From Sandarakinorhabdus sp. (GTDB taxonomy: Bacteria; Pseudomonadota; Alphaproteobacteria; Sphingomonadales; Sphingomonadaceae), in contig JAIMKW010000004.1 of assembly GCA_020692215.1 (NCBI GenBank), forward strand, positions 266,797-330,796: DNA of 64,000 bases. Reading direction: 5' to 3'. The notes beneath the pieces were generated by a model. The model saw only the letters and a program-made list of their open reading frames with translations. It ran no database searches and was not told the origin of the DNA. How positions within the stretch are numbered: the stretch's first letter is position 1; each line of letters starts with the position of its first letter. Below are positions 56,299 to 64,000 of the stretch, one piece after another. The position numbers and the translations under genes are program-made.

Positions 56299-57701
56299 CA
56301 GCGCTTGCGGTTCTCATTGCAGCGCCAGCCGCCGCACAGCCCACCGAAGCGCAGGCGCCAAAGCCCGCAGATGCCCGCACGCTCGCGCTCGCTGCCGGCT
56401 GGAAGGCCAGTTTCCTGTGCAGCGGCACCTTCGTCGCTGGCCTGGGCGAAAAGCTGATCGCCGAAACCGATCTTTCGGGCGGATACCCCGAGCTGCAGGC
56501 GCAGTTCGCCGCTTTGCCGGCCCGCATCGTACGCGAAAGGGGTGCCCAGCGCGTCGAAGTGCCGTTCGATAAGGCCCTGCCGCCCCGCATCGCCATCTTC
56601 ACGCCGGGCCGCGGCTGCACCCAGCTTCCCATCGGTGCGCGCGCCGATGCCGTGCGCCTTCCCCCCGCACTCGAAGGCATGCCCAACCTGAAGGCGGCAG
56701 ACGCCCGCACCTGGCCGCTGGGGGATGCGCGCGCAGAAGCAAAGCTGCCGGCGGCCCGGCAAAAGGCGCTGCGGGCCGTTGCCGAAAAGGCCTTTGCAAC
56801 CGATGGCTATGGCGCAGACACGCGCACCAGCGCCGTGCTTGTTGTCCACGATGGCAGGATCGTTGCCGAACGCTACCGCCCCGGCTTCACCCGGCACACG
56901 CCGCAGCGCACCTGGTCGGTCGCAAAATCCCTCGCCTCCGCACTTGTCGGCCGCGCCGCCATGCTTGGCCTTGTCGATGCAAGCCGCCCGGCCACCATCG
57001 GCGAATGGCGCGCCGATGGCGATCCGCGCGCCACAATCACGCTGGATCAGTTGCTGCGCATGCAGAGCGGCCTGTGGACGAACGGGCCTGGAAACCGCAC
57101 CGATGCTGTCTATTTCGGAGGCGCAACCGTCACCGAGACTGCAACGGCCGCCCCCGTCGAGGCCGCGCCGGGAAGCCGCTTTCGCTACGCCAACAACGAT
57201 AGCATGCTGGCCGCCCATGCGGTCTCGTCGATCCTGGGCCTCCGGGCACCGGATTTCCCCGCGCGGGAGCTGCTGTGGCCGCTGGGCATGACCCGCACCA
57301 CGGTGGAAACCGATTGGAAGGGCAATTTCGTGCTGTCGAGCCAGGTCTGGATGACCGCGCGCGATCTGGCCCGGCTTGCCCTCCTGCACCTCAACGATGG
57401 CAAAGCCGGGGAGGCCCGCCTTCTGCCCGAAGGCTGGGTGGCAGCCGCCACGTCCCCCGTCGGCCCGCAGCCGGAACCGGGCAGGGCAGGGCCGATGGGC
57501 TATGGTCGCGCCATCTGGCTTCTGGGCGCTGAAAACGGCCTCCCGCCGGGCAGCTACGCCTTCCTTGGCAACCGCGGGCAGATCGCCATCATCGTGCCGG
57601 CGCGCAACCTTGTGGTCGTGCGCCGCGGCTTCGATCCGCACGGCATAGCCTTCGATGGCCCGGCGCTGGTAAAGGATGTGCTGGCCGCACTGGGCGAATA
57701 G
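56181..57701 (+). CDS. secreted serine hydrolase (beta-lactamase fold)
   Basis: A 506-aa protein. ATG 56181 has a strong GGAGAAGAG site and gives a 118-bp overlap with dgt; the basic 35-residue leader then runs into a signal core ending APAAAQ. SxxK is in TWSVAKSLAS, YxN in RYANNDSM, and the third motif appears as GNRGQ. The first 180 mature residues before the hydrolase domain are not recognised. It likely acts as a periplasmic esterase or peptidase. A start closer to the signal core cannot be excluded, but no in-frame ATG exists there. Confidence 0.82.
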   Translation: MAGTIDGRLCGRDDRPFRHQGTSAAHRPHPHARGGAALLAALAVLIAAPAAAQPTEAQAPKPADARTLALAAGWKASFLCSGTFVAGLGEKLIAETDLSGGYPELQAQFAALPARIVRERGAQRVEVPFDKALPPRIAIFTPGRGCTQLPIGARADAVRLPPALEGMPNLKAADARTWPLGDARAEAKLPAARQKALRAVAEKAFATDGYGADTRTSAVLVVHDGRIVAERYRPGFTRHTPQRTWSVAKSLASALVGRAAMLGLVDASRPATIGEWRADGDPRATITLDQLLRMQSGLWTNGPGNRTDAVYFGGATVTETATAAPVEAAPGSRFRYANNDSMLAAHAVSSILGLRAPDFPARELLWPLGMTRTTVETDWKGNFVLSSQVWMTARDLARLALLHLNDGKAGEARLLPEGWVAAATSPVGPQPEPGRAGPMGYGRAIWLLGAENGLPPGSYAFLGNRGQIAIIVPARNLVVVRRGFDPHGIAFDGPALVKDVLAALGE

Positions 57702-57732
57702 GCCCGGCTTTCCCTCACCGCCCGGCCTCCTC

Positions 57733-58773
57733 TCACCGCCCTGTTACGGCTTTGTGCCACGGCGCAAAGGGGCCGCTTCCCAGAACGGCCGCCTGCACCT
57801 GCGCCGAGGCTGCGTTCATGGCATCGGTTGCCTTGGTGTTGGGGTGAACGGGCCGGCGCAGCGGCCGGGTCCCCGGCGCCATCGCCAGGATCCGGCGGAT
57901 GGCGTGCGGCACGTCCATCGGGTCGGTTGTCCCGCCACCACCGCCCGCGCGAGCAGCAATGGCCAGATGGTCGGCATAGGCTGACCGCAGCTCGGGGGCC
58001 GTGCGCGCCAGAAGCACCTCTGCGTTGCGCTGCCCGTTCTTCCAGATGCTGGTCGGGTAGCCGCCGGGCTGGATGATGGTCACGTCCACGCCAAAGGGTG
58101 CCAGCTCATAGGCCATCGTCTCGAACAGCGCCTCCACGCCAAACTTGGTCGCCGAATAATGGCCCACGCCGGGAAGCAGCATGCGCCCCAGCTGCGATGA
58201 AACCGTGCAAATCCAGCCCTTCCGGCGTGCCCGCATCGCGGGAAGCGCGGCCTGTGAAACCCGCAGCGCACCGAACAGGTTGGTCTCGAAGATCAGCCGC
58301 GTCGCTTCCAGGTCGCCAAGCTCCACCGGCACATTGAAGGCGATCCCGGCATTGTTGATCACGGCGTCCAGCGCGCCGCCCGCCAGGCGTTCGGCTTCCT
58401 TCACGCCCGCCGCCACCTCCGCTTCGCGGGTCACGTCGATCTCAACCAGATGCAGGTCGAGCGCCTCACTTGCAGCCGTATCGCGCAACGAAACGGCCTC
58501 TGCCCGCCGCCCGCCATCCATGGCGCGCATGGAGGCAATCACTTTTGCCCCGCCCCGCGCCATGTCCAGCGCCATCAGCCGCCCGAACCCGGAACTCGTG
58601 CCGGTAATCAGCACCGATTTCCCTGCGATATCGCCCGCCGGCATTGCACCGCCATCCGGTTGCGCCGCCACCGGCCCCGCCGCCGCCGCCGCCGCCGCCG
58701 CCACCGCCGCGCCAACCGCCACTCCGCCCAGCAGAATCTGCCGCCGGCCCATCACTCCCATTTCCTTGCCCAT
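57733..58773 (-). CDS. short-chain dehydrogenase with an N-terminal Tat signal
   Basis: A 346-aa SDR. After MGRRQILLGG, a twin-arginine leader with a long alanine run and a likely cut near VAAQ, the SDR domain has TGTSSGFG, NNAGIAFNVPVE, TVSSQLG and YSATK, all catalytic residues intact. ATG 58773 is chosen for its AGGAACAGG site. Export by Tat would fit a protein that folds with NADP in the cytoplasm, which is uncommon for SDRs. It lies next to tilS and convergent with the serine hydrolase gene. Substrate unknown. Confidence 0.85.
   Translation of the reverse strand: MGKEMGVMGRRQILLGGVAVGAAVAAAAAAAAGPVAAQPDGGAMPAGDIAGKSVLITGTSSGFGRLMALDMARGGAKVIASMRAMDGGRRAEAVSLRDTAASEALDLHLVEIDVTREAEVAAGVKEAERLAGGALDAVINNAGIAFNVPVELGDLEATRLIFETNLFGALRVSQAALPAMRARRKGWICTVSSQLGRMLLPGVGHYSATKFGVEALFETMAYELAPFGVDVTIIQPGGYPTSIWKNGQRNAEVLLARTAPELRSAYADHLAIAARAGGGGGTTDPMDVPHAIRRILAMAPGTRPLRRPVHPNTKATDAMNAASAQVQAAVLGSGPFAPWHKAVTGR
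58679..58702. repeat. (GCC)8 trinucleotide tract in the signal-peptide region of the Tat SDR
   Basis: Eight perfect GCC units encode the poly-alanine run in the hydrophobic core of the signal peptide. The tract could change length by slippage in steps of one residue. Confidence 0.85.
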
Positions 58774-58837
58774 GCCTGTTCCTCCATCCCGGCCACAGCC
58801 TAGCGCGAACATCCACTGAACGGAAATCTCCGGGCTT

Positions 58838-59902
58838 TCAGCGCCCCACCCGGCGCGGCGGCGCAGCGCACATCCGCCACCGCCCGTCGCCCAGCGCACG
58901 GGCCTTCACCCCTCCCAGCGTTCCGGGCTTGCCATCCCCAAGCCGCGCCAGCAGCCTGGCGATATCCGGCCCGGATGGCGCCGTGGCCCCAAGCTCCAGC
59001 AAACCGCGCAGCAGCAACCGCCGCTGCAGCTCGGCCGGAAGGCCCTCCGGGTCAATGGCAAGGCCACCATCGGCTGTGGCCGCGCGCGAAGCCCAGGCGC
59101 GATCTGCGGCCCAGCCAAGGGCCTCCTCGGCCTCGGCCAGATGCCCGGCGGCAGCCGCCAGCCGCTCGGGCTGCAGCAAGGGTTCTCGCTCCAGAAGCTC
59201 CCGTGCGAGAAGTGTCCGTGCCTGTGTTCGGTCGAAGCGCGGATCCCGGTTGGAAGGGTCGTCGGCAACCGGCCAGCCGCTTGGTGCCAGCGCCCCGGCC
59301 AGATCGGCGCGCCGCCAGCCCAGCAGCGGCCGCAGCACCGCTATTCCATGCAGGCGCTGTGCCCGCCGGATGCCGGCAAGGCCCGAAAGCCCGCTGCCCC
59401 GCGCCAGCCGCAACAGCAGCGTTTCGGCCTGATCATCGGCATGATGCGCTGTCAGCAGATAGCCAATGCCCTGGTCCCGGCACCAACCGGCCATCGCCGC
59501 ATAGCGCGCGTCCCGGGCTTCGGCCTGGATGTTGCCCGGTCCGGGCCTTTGCGCCAGCGTCAGTGTCGTGTGGTGCAGCCCAAGCCCGGCAGCCAGCGCT
59601 TCGACCGTGGCACATTCCTGCCGGGCGTCCGGCCGCAATCCGTGGTCGACGCTGACCACCGCCGCCCGCTTGCCAAAAGCCTGTGCCCCAAGCCATAGCA
59701 TGGCAAGCGAATCCCCGCCGCCTGAAACGGCCAGCGCAACCGGGGTGTCCGGTGCGAAACCCGGCCCGGCGGCGCGCTCCACCGCCAGCGCAAAGGCCTG
59801 TGCCGTCAGGCCCTTCGCTGACGGGCCCTTCGCTGTGAGGGTATCCGCCGTCTCAGGCTCCGCACTTGGCCTGGGCGCGGGTTGCCGAGGCGTCGGCGGC
59901 AA
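58838..59902 (-). CDS. tilS: tRNA(Ile)-lysidine synthase TilS
   Basis: A 354-aa PP-loop ATPase with the SGGGDS motif at 60-65 and the HHADDQAETLLLRLARGSG motif near 155-173, both diagnostic for TilS. It modifies C34 of tRNA-Ile(CAU) to lysidine so it reads AUA. The first 35 residues are low-complexity and overlap the cpoB gene by 50 bp; the real start could be internal, but no better ATG exists. The C-terminal part is short, as in alphaproteobacteria. It is co-oriented with cpoB. Confidence 0.92.
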   Translation of the reverse strand: MPPTPRQPAPRPSAEPETADTLTAKGPSAKGLTAQAFALAVERAAGPGFAPDTPVALAVSGGGDSLAMLWLGAQAFGKRAAVVSVDHGLRPDARQECATVEALAAGLGLHHTTLTLAQRPGPGNIQAEARDARYAAMAGWCRDQGIGYLLTAHHADDQAETLLLRLARGSGLSGLAGIRRAQRLHGIAVLRPLLGWRRADLAGALAPSGWPVADDPSNRDPRFDRTQARTLLARELLEREPLLQPERLAAAAGHLAEAEEALGWAADRAWASRAATADGGLAIDPEGLPAELQRRLLLRGLLELGATAPSGPDIARLLARLGDGKPGTLGGVKARALGDGRWRMCAAPPRRVGR

Positions 59903-60878
59903 ACTGGCCGGTCAGCCTGTCGGGATAGGCCGTGCGCAACTGGTCCAGCGCCTGGCAGGCCGCCTTGGGCTGGTTCATCTGCACGAGCGATTTGCCCAGC
60001 CACAACAGGCTGTTGTGCGCCCGTTCCCCACGCGGATACTGCTGATACCCGGCAAGAAAGGCTTTCGCCGCCTCCGGGGTCTTGCCTTGCGCCATCATCG
60101 CACGCCCGGCCCAGAACTGCGCGTTGGATGCCCGCGGATGTTTGGGATGCGCCTTCACGAAAGCCTCCAGCGCCGTAGCAGCAGCGCCATGGCTGCCGGC
60201 GGTATAAAGGCGATAGCCTCGCAAATACTCCGCCTCGGTCGCGTCTGCTCCCGCCACAGGCGCCGGCGTTGCCGCTCCCGGCCCTGCCGCGGTTTGCGGC
60301 GCGGGGGCAACGGCCCTGGGTGCATTTGCCGTTGCACCGCCCGCCGCGCCTGCCGGTGCAGGCTGTGCCGGCCCGGCCAAAGATGGCGCTGCTGCCGCGC
60401 GTGTCGGTTCTGTCTTGGCTGTTCCGGGTGTCGGCGCTGCACCTGCTGCACCGGGAGCACCGGGAACCTTGCCCTCCAGCGCATCCAGCCGGAACTCCGC
60501 ATCGCCGCGCAGCTTCTGCATTGCGGTTTCCAGCTGGCGCATCTGGAATTGCAGCTGCTCCACCTGGCCCGTCAATTGCCTCTGCTGTGTCTCCAGCGCT
60601 GTCACGCGCTGGGTCAGATCAACCAGCGGTGCCGAAGCGGGGGTGCCCACGCTTTGGGCGGGCGCTGCCTCCGGCACGATTTCCGGCGCGAAGAAGCGCT
60701 TGTCTCCGCCGGGAAACACCTGCCGCTGCACTGCGCGCATCTGGCTTTCCAAGGTGCCCACCCGCTTGTCGATCTGGTTCACCTGCGCCTGCGGGGCAGC
60801 CGCCGTCTGCGCCAGCACAGGGGCCTGCAACAGGATGGGAAGGGCCAGTCCGGCCAGAACAGAATGTGCGATCTTCAC
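59853..60878 (-). CDS. cpoB: cell division coordinator CpoB (YbgF), periplasmic TPR protein
   Basis: A 341-aa secreted protein: signal peptide ending VLAQ, an N-terminal coiled coil with two segments (VNQIDKRVGTLESQMRAVQRQV; LTQRVTALETQQRQLTGQVEQ), a Pro/Ala-rich linker, and C-terminal TPR repeats of the YbgF type (YLRGYRLYTAG, FWAGRAMMAQGKTPEAAKAF). It links outer-membrane constriction by Tol-Pal with peptidoglycan synthesis. The order rodZ-like, cpoB, tilS on one strand suggests a shared transcript. Confidence 0.9.
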   Translation of the reverse strand: MKIAHSVLAGLALPILLQAPVLAQTAAAPQAQVNQIDKRVGTLESQMRAVQRQVFPGGDKRFFAPEIVPEAAPAQSVGTPASAPLVDLTQRVTALETQQRQLTGQVEQLQFQMRQLETAMQKLRGDAEFRLDALEGKVPGAPGAAGAAPTPGTAKTEPTRAAAAPSLAGPAQPAPAGAAGGATANAPRAVAPAPQTAAGPGAATPAPVAGADATEAEYLRGYRLYTAGSHGAAATALEAFVKAHPKHPRASNAQFWAGRAMMAQGKTPEAAKAFLAGYQQYPRGERAHNSLLWLGKSLVQMNQPKAACQALDQLRTAYPDRLTGQFAADASATRAQAKCGA

Positions 60879-60970
60879 GATATCGGCCTTGATCAGCAGG
60901 GAGTATCCAGCCCGGATACCCGGGATTTCACCGGCGACTTGAAGCGCATTCCAGCTTTCGGCAAGCTGAA

Positions 60971-62104
60971 TCAGCCAGCCGGAGCAGCCGGCGCGGCAGA
61001 AGGCGGCACGGTCGGCAGACCGGCACGAGGGGAGGGCGCCAGCCCGCCTGCAGCAGGCTTGCGCAGAAGATCCTCGGGTTTCAGCGACACATTGCGAACC
61101 TGTTCGGCGGCCCCGCCCAACGGCGGAATGGCGGTTGTTCCCACCTTCACGTCCAGCGCCCCTGCCCGGCCCGTCCGCAACAGCCAGGCTCGGCCCGGCG
61201 GCAGCGTCAGCACCTGCCCCGGCACCATGGTGCCCATGAAAAATGTCTCGTTGCCGTCAGCGATCCGCAGCCATACATCCTCCTTGGCCGTCAATGTCAC
61301 CGGCGCGCCGGGGTTCACCGGCGGCGGAACGGTCGGGGTCACTTCCACAGCACCCGGCGACGGCGGCGCCACAACAACAGGCTCGATCCCGGTCTCCAGC
61401 GCCGCATCGGTTGCCGTCGGCTGCGCGCCGTTCAGCCAGCCCGCACCCCAGGCCCAGAACAGCAGCAGCGCCAAAATCAGGCCAGCCGTCGCCAACCCCA
61501 CAATATTGCGGGTCGGCAGGCGCTTTTCCTCCAGCGGCTGCAGGTCGGCCATGGTCGGCACCGGATCGCCCTTCAGCGATTCCCGGCGATAGCGTTCGGC
61601 AGCGGCGGCAGGATCCATGCCCACGGTGCGGGCATAAGCCTTGATAAAGCCAAGCGAATAGGTCAGCGCCGGCAGCTTGTCGTGGGCATCGGCGTCGATC
61701 TCGCGCAGGATACCGGGGCGAACCTTGGTGCGTTCGGCTACGTCTTCCAATGTCAGCCCCGCGGCGTCACGGGCCCGGCGCAGCGCTTCACCGATTGTTT
61801 GCGGCGGCTGGGGCGCGGCGGCCCCACGCTTGCGACCGGCCGATTCCACCGGCGGCTCGCCCAGCGGTTCGTTTTCCTGCGGTTCGCCGTTCACTTCGTT
61901 CACTATCTTCCCCGTGCCTGACGCAGCCGTGCCCGAAGACCCCAGGTCAGCACTCTCTTCCAAGGGCAGTTGCGCGTCGTCTTCCGGCGCTGGCGCAGAG
62001 GCCTCCGCAGCGCCGTCTGGCCGAGACGTATCTCGCTGCATGCCAGCCCGCTGGGAAACAGCCCGTTGAGAGACAGCCCGTTGAGAGACAGCCTTGCGCG
62101 GCAT
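60971..62104 (-). CDS. rodZ: RodZ-like cytoskeleton/HTH membrane protein
   Basis: A 377-aa protein with a cytoplasmic HTH_25 domain (IGEALRRARDAAGLTLEDVAERTKVRPGILREIDA) at about 102-137, a YSLGFIKAYARTVG segment, one membrane helix (NIVGLATAGLILALLLFWAW) near 198-217, and a periplasmic DUF4115 region. RodZ anchors MreB filaments for rod shape. The first 20 residues come from a 15-bp repeat (AVSQR units). The long acidic N-terminal extension is unlike classical RodZ. It is divergent from typA. Confidence 0.86.
   Translation of the reverse strand: MPRKAVSQRAVSQRAVSQRAGMQRDTSRPDGAAEASAPAPEDDAQLPLEESADLGSSGTAASGTGKIVNEVNGEPQENEPLGEPPVESAGRKRGAAAPQPPQTIGEALRRARDAAGLTLEDVAERTKVRPGILREIDADAHDKLPALTYSLGFIKAYARTVGMDPAAAAERYRRESLKGDPVPTMADLQPLEEKRLPTRNIVGLATAGLILALLLFWAWGAGWLNGAQPTATDAALETGIEPVVVAPPSPGAVEVTPTVPPPVNPGAPVTLTAKEDVWLRIADGNETFFMGTMVPGQVLTLPPGRAWLLRTGRAGALDVKVGTTAIPPLGGAAEQVRNVSLKPEDLLRKPAAGGLAPSPRAGLPTVPPSAAPAAPAG
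62046..62090. repeat. three-copy 15-bp tandem repeat at the start of the RodZ-like gene
   Basis: The unit GCCCGTTGAGAGACA occurs twice exactly, with a third copy carrying changes, and encodes AVSQR-type repeats on the minus strand. It keeps the frame and lies outside the conserved domain. Confidence 0.8.
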
Positions 62105-62314
62105 AAGTCCTTGCTCCTCGACCGTTAACGGGATTGGCCCGCGCCCCTTGTAAAGTCAACCGCGCGCCTGCGCAAAAGCGCCTGCAATATGGCAGCTGGG
62201 GCGCGGCATCGGCCTCCCGTTCCGGGGGTTGGGCACGCTGCGCTTGTTGCAACGCAGCAGGTAGGCTATGGGGCTCGGCACATTCCCCATCCCTCCGACA
62301 CACGGATTTCCTTG

Positions 62315-64000
62315 ATGCTTCTGCGCAATGTGGCGATCATCGCCCACGTCGACCATGGCAAGACCACTCTCGTCGATCAGCTCTTCCGCCAATCCGGCAC
62401 CTTCCGCGACAATCAGCGCGTTGCCGAACGCGCCATGGATTCGAACGATCTCGAGCGCGAGCGCGGCATCACCATCCTCGCCAAATGCACGTCGGTCGAA
62501 TGGGTCAGCCCGTCTGGCGAACACACCCGCATCAACATCGTCGATACACCCGGCCACGCCGATTTCGGCGGCGAGGTGGAGCGCATCCTGTCGATGGTCG
62601 ATGGCGTGATCCTGCTGGTGGATGCTGCCGAAGGCGCAATGCCGCAAACCAAGTTCGTCACATCCAAGGCGCTGGCGCTCGGCCTCAAGCCCATCGTCGT
62701 CGTCAACAAGATCGACCGCCCCGATGGCCGTCCGCAAGAAGTGCTCGACGAAGTGTTCGATCTGTTCGTGGCGCTTGGTGCCACCGATGAACAGCTCGAT
62801 TTCCCCGTCCTCTTCGCCTCGGGCCGCAACGGCTATGCCGGCGACAATGCCGAAGTCCGTTCGGGCGATCTTTCGCCGCTGTTTGCAACCATCCTTTCGC
62901 ATGTGCCGGCACCCACGGCCGACCCTGATGCCGCCTTCTCGATGCTGGTGTCGCTGCTGGATCGCGATCAGTTCCTCGGCCGCGTGCTCACGGGCCGCAT
63001 CCAGACGGGCACCTTGAAGCTCAACATGCCGATCCGCGCGATCGACCCGACGGGCGCCACCGTGGAAGACGGCCGCGCCACCAAGATCCTGGCCTTCCGC
63101 GGCCTCGAGCGTGTGCCGGTGGAAGAAGCCCAGGCGGGTGATATCATTTCCATCGCAGGTCTGCAGATCGCAACAGTTGCCAACACTATTGCCGATATTT
63201 CCATCACCAAGGCGATCCCGGCCCAGCCGATCGATCCGCCCACGCTGTCCATGCGCTTTGCCGTGAACGACAGCCCGTTTGCCGGCAAGGAAGGCTCCAA
63301 GGTCACCAGCCGGATGATCCGCGACCGCCTGTTCCGCGAAGCCGAAGGCAATGTCGCCATCCAGATCACCGAAAGCGACGACAAGGACAGCTATGATGTC
63401 GCCGGCCGCGGCGAACTGCAGCTCGGCGTGCTGATCGAAACGATGCGCCGCGAAGGCTTCGAGCTGTCTATCGGCCGCCCGCGCGTGATCTTCCAGAAGG
63501 ATGAAACGGGCAACCGCACCGAGCCTTATGAAACCGTCGTCATCGATGTCGACGAACAGTGGTCGGGCACGGTTGTCGAGAAGATGGCCATGCGCAAGGG
63601 CGAGATGACCGACATGCGGCCTTCGGGCGGCGGCAAGGTGCGCCTGACCTTCACGGCGCCGTCGCGCGGGCTCATCGGCTATCATGGCGAGTTCCTTTCG
63701 GACACCCGCGGCACGGGCATCATGAACCGCCTGTTCGATCGCTATGGCCCCTGGAAGGGCCCGATCGCCGGCCGCCAGAACGGCGTGCTGATATCCACGG
63801 AAACCGGCGAGGCCGTTGGCTACGCGCTCGGCTATCTGGAAGAGCGCGGCGAACTGATGGTGGTGCCGGGCGAGCCCATCTATGCCGGCATGGTGGTGGG
63901 CGAGAACGCCAAGTCCGACGATCTCGAAGTGAACCCGCTGAAATCCAAGCAGCTCACCAACTTCCGCGCCAGCGGCAAGGATGATGCGCTGCGCCTCAGC
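62315..64000 (+). CDS. typA: ribosome-associated GTPase TypA/BipA (runs off right edge)
   Basis: The visible 562 codons start at ATG 62315 with [23 protein letters not shown], the G1 P-loop. The G2/G3 regions RGITILAK and [14 protein letters not shown] and the G4 NKID follow, then the beta-barrel, the EF-G-like domains and the start of the TypA-specific C-terminal domain ([20 protein letters not shown]). It is a translational GTPase that helps 50S assembly and growth at low temperature. The last 40-50 residues are outside the window. It is divergent from the rodZ-like gene. Confidence 0.96.
   Translation, partial: MLLRNVAIIAHVDHGKTTLVDQLFRQSGTFRDNQRVAERAMDSNDLERERGITILAKCTSVEWVSPSGEHTRINIVDTPGHADFGGEVERILSMVDGVILLVDAAEGAMPQTKFVTSKALALGLKPIVVVNKIDRPDGRPQEVLDEVFDLFVALGATDEQLDFPVLFASGRNGYAGDNAEVRSGDLSPLFATILSHVPAPTADPDAAFSMLVSLLDRDQFLGRVLTGRIQTGTLKLNMPIRAIDPTGATVEDGRATKILAFRGLERVPVEEAQAGDIISIAGLQIATVANTIADISITKAIPAQPIDPPTLSMRFAVNDSPFAGKEGSKVTSRMIRDRLFREAEGNVAIQITESDDKDSYDVAGRGELQLGVLIETMRREGFELSIGRPRVIFQKDETGNRTEPYETVVIDVDEQWSGTVVEKMAMRKGEMTDMRPSGGGKVRLTFTAPSRGLIGYHGEFLSDTRGTGIMNRLFDRYGPWKGPIAGRQNGVLISTETGEAVGYALGYLEERGELMVVPGEPIYAGMVVGENAKSDDLEVNPLKSKQLTNFRASGKDDALRLS

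Overview
The window looks like a chromosome segment of a GC-rich alphaproteobacterium, most likely a sphingomonad (Sphingomonadales). The reasons are the GC-rich codon choice, large TonB-dependent receptors, many SDR, acyl-CoA dehydrogenase and oxygenase genes, and a cell-envelope/tRNA block (tilS, cpoB, rodZ-like, typA). This is judged by eye; no database search was run.

Region A (1-15.8 kb). A truncated regulator-like gene at the left edge diverges from a tightly packed plus-strand catabolic operon: a small Cys protein, a Rieske oxygenase and Rieske ferredoxin, several SDRs, a CurA/PTGR-type reductase, a limonene-epoxide-hydrolase-like protein, a GNAT, a cytochrome P450, two acyl-CoA dehydrogenases, a DUF35 protein with a thiolase, a ThuA-like protein and a secreted protein. 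Most junctions are ATGA or TGATG overlaps. A strong inverted repeat follows. This reads as oxidative attack on a cyclic lipid or terpenoid/steroid-like compound followed by beta-oxidation-like steps. A 3-hydroxybutyrate dehydrogenase and an RluE-type pseudouridine synthase come next.

Region B (15.9-19.6 kb). Three overlapping minus-strand genes encode exported proteins: a lipoprotein cytochrome c, an aldonolactone-oxidase-like flavoprotein and a fold-III PLP enzyme. They diverge from a TetR gene across an AT-rich palindromic operator.

Region C (19.6-37.7 kb). A nine-gene plus-strand operon starts with DgcN-DgcA-like D-glutamate genes. It continues with an N-acyl-D-amino-acid deacylase, a glutamate/dicarboxylate symporter, two aldolase-type enzymes, an SDR, an aminotransferase and a secreted SGNH hydrolase. 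It faces a minus-strand set: TonB receptor, gamma-glutamyltransferase and LysR regulator. A serine hydrolase and a quinone-oxidoreductase-like gene follow.

Region D (37.7-46.1 kb). This holds a HAPMO-like Baeyer-Villiger monooxygenase, a TonB receptor, an acyl-CoA ligase, a TetR regulator and an iron-dependent alcohol dehydrogenase. Four of these promoters share a CTACT-N4-AGTAG-type palindrome, which suggests one regulon.

Region E (46.2-53.3 kb). A small accessory island lies between an IS remnant and a tRNA-Thr gene, with an integrase remnant beside the tRNA. It carries an FAH-family hydrolase, a single ORF joining a flavoprotein hydroxylase to a type I extradiol dioxygenase, a metallo-beta-lactamase-fold hydrolase and a TetR regulator with two operators.

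Region F (53.4-64 kb). Mostly core genes: queF, an AMACR-like CoA transferase, a dGTPase with an internal hairpin repeat, a serine hydrolase, a Tat-exported SDR, tilS, cpoB, a rodZ-like gene and typA, which runs off the right edge.
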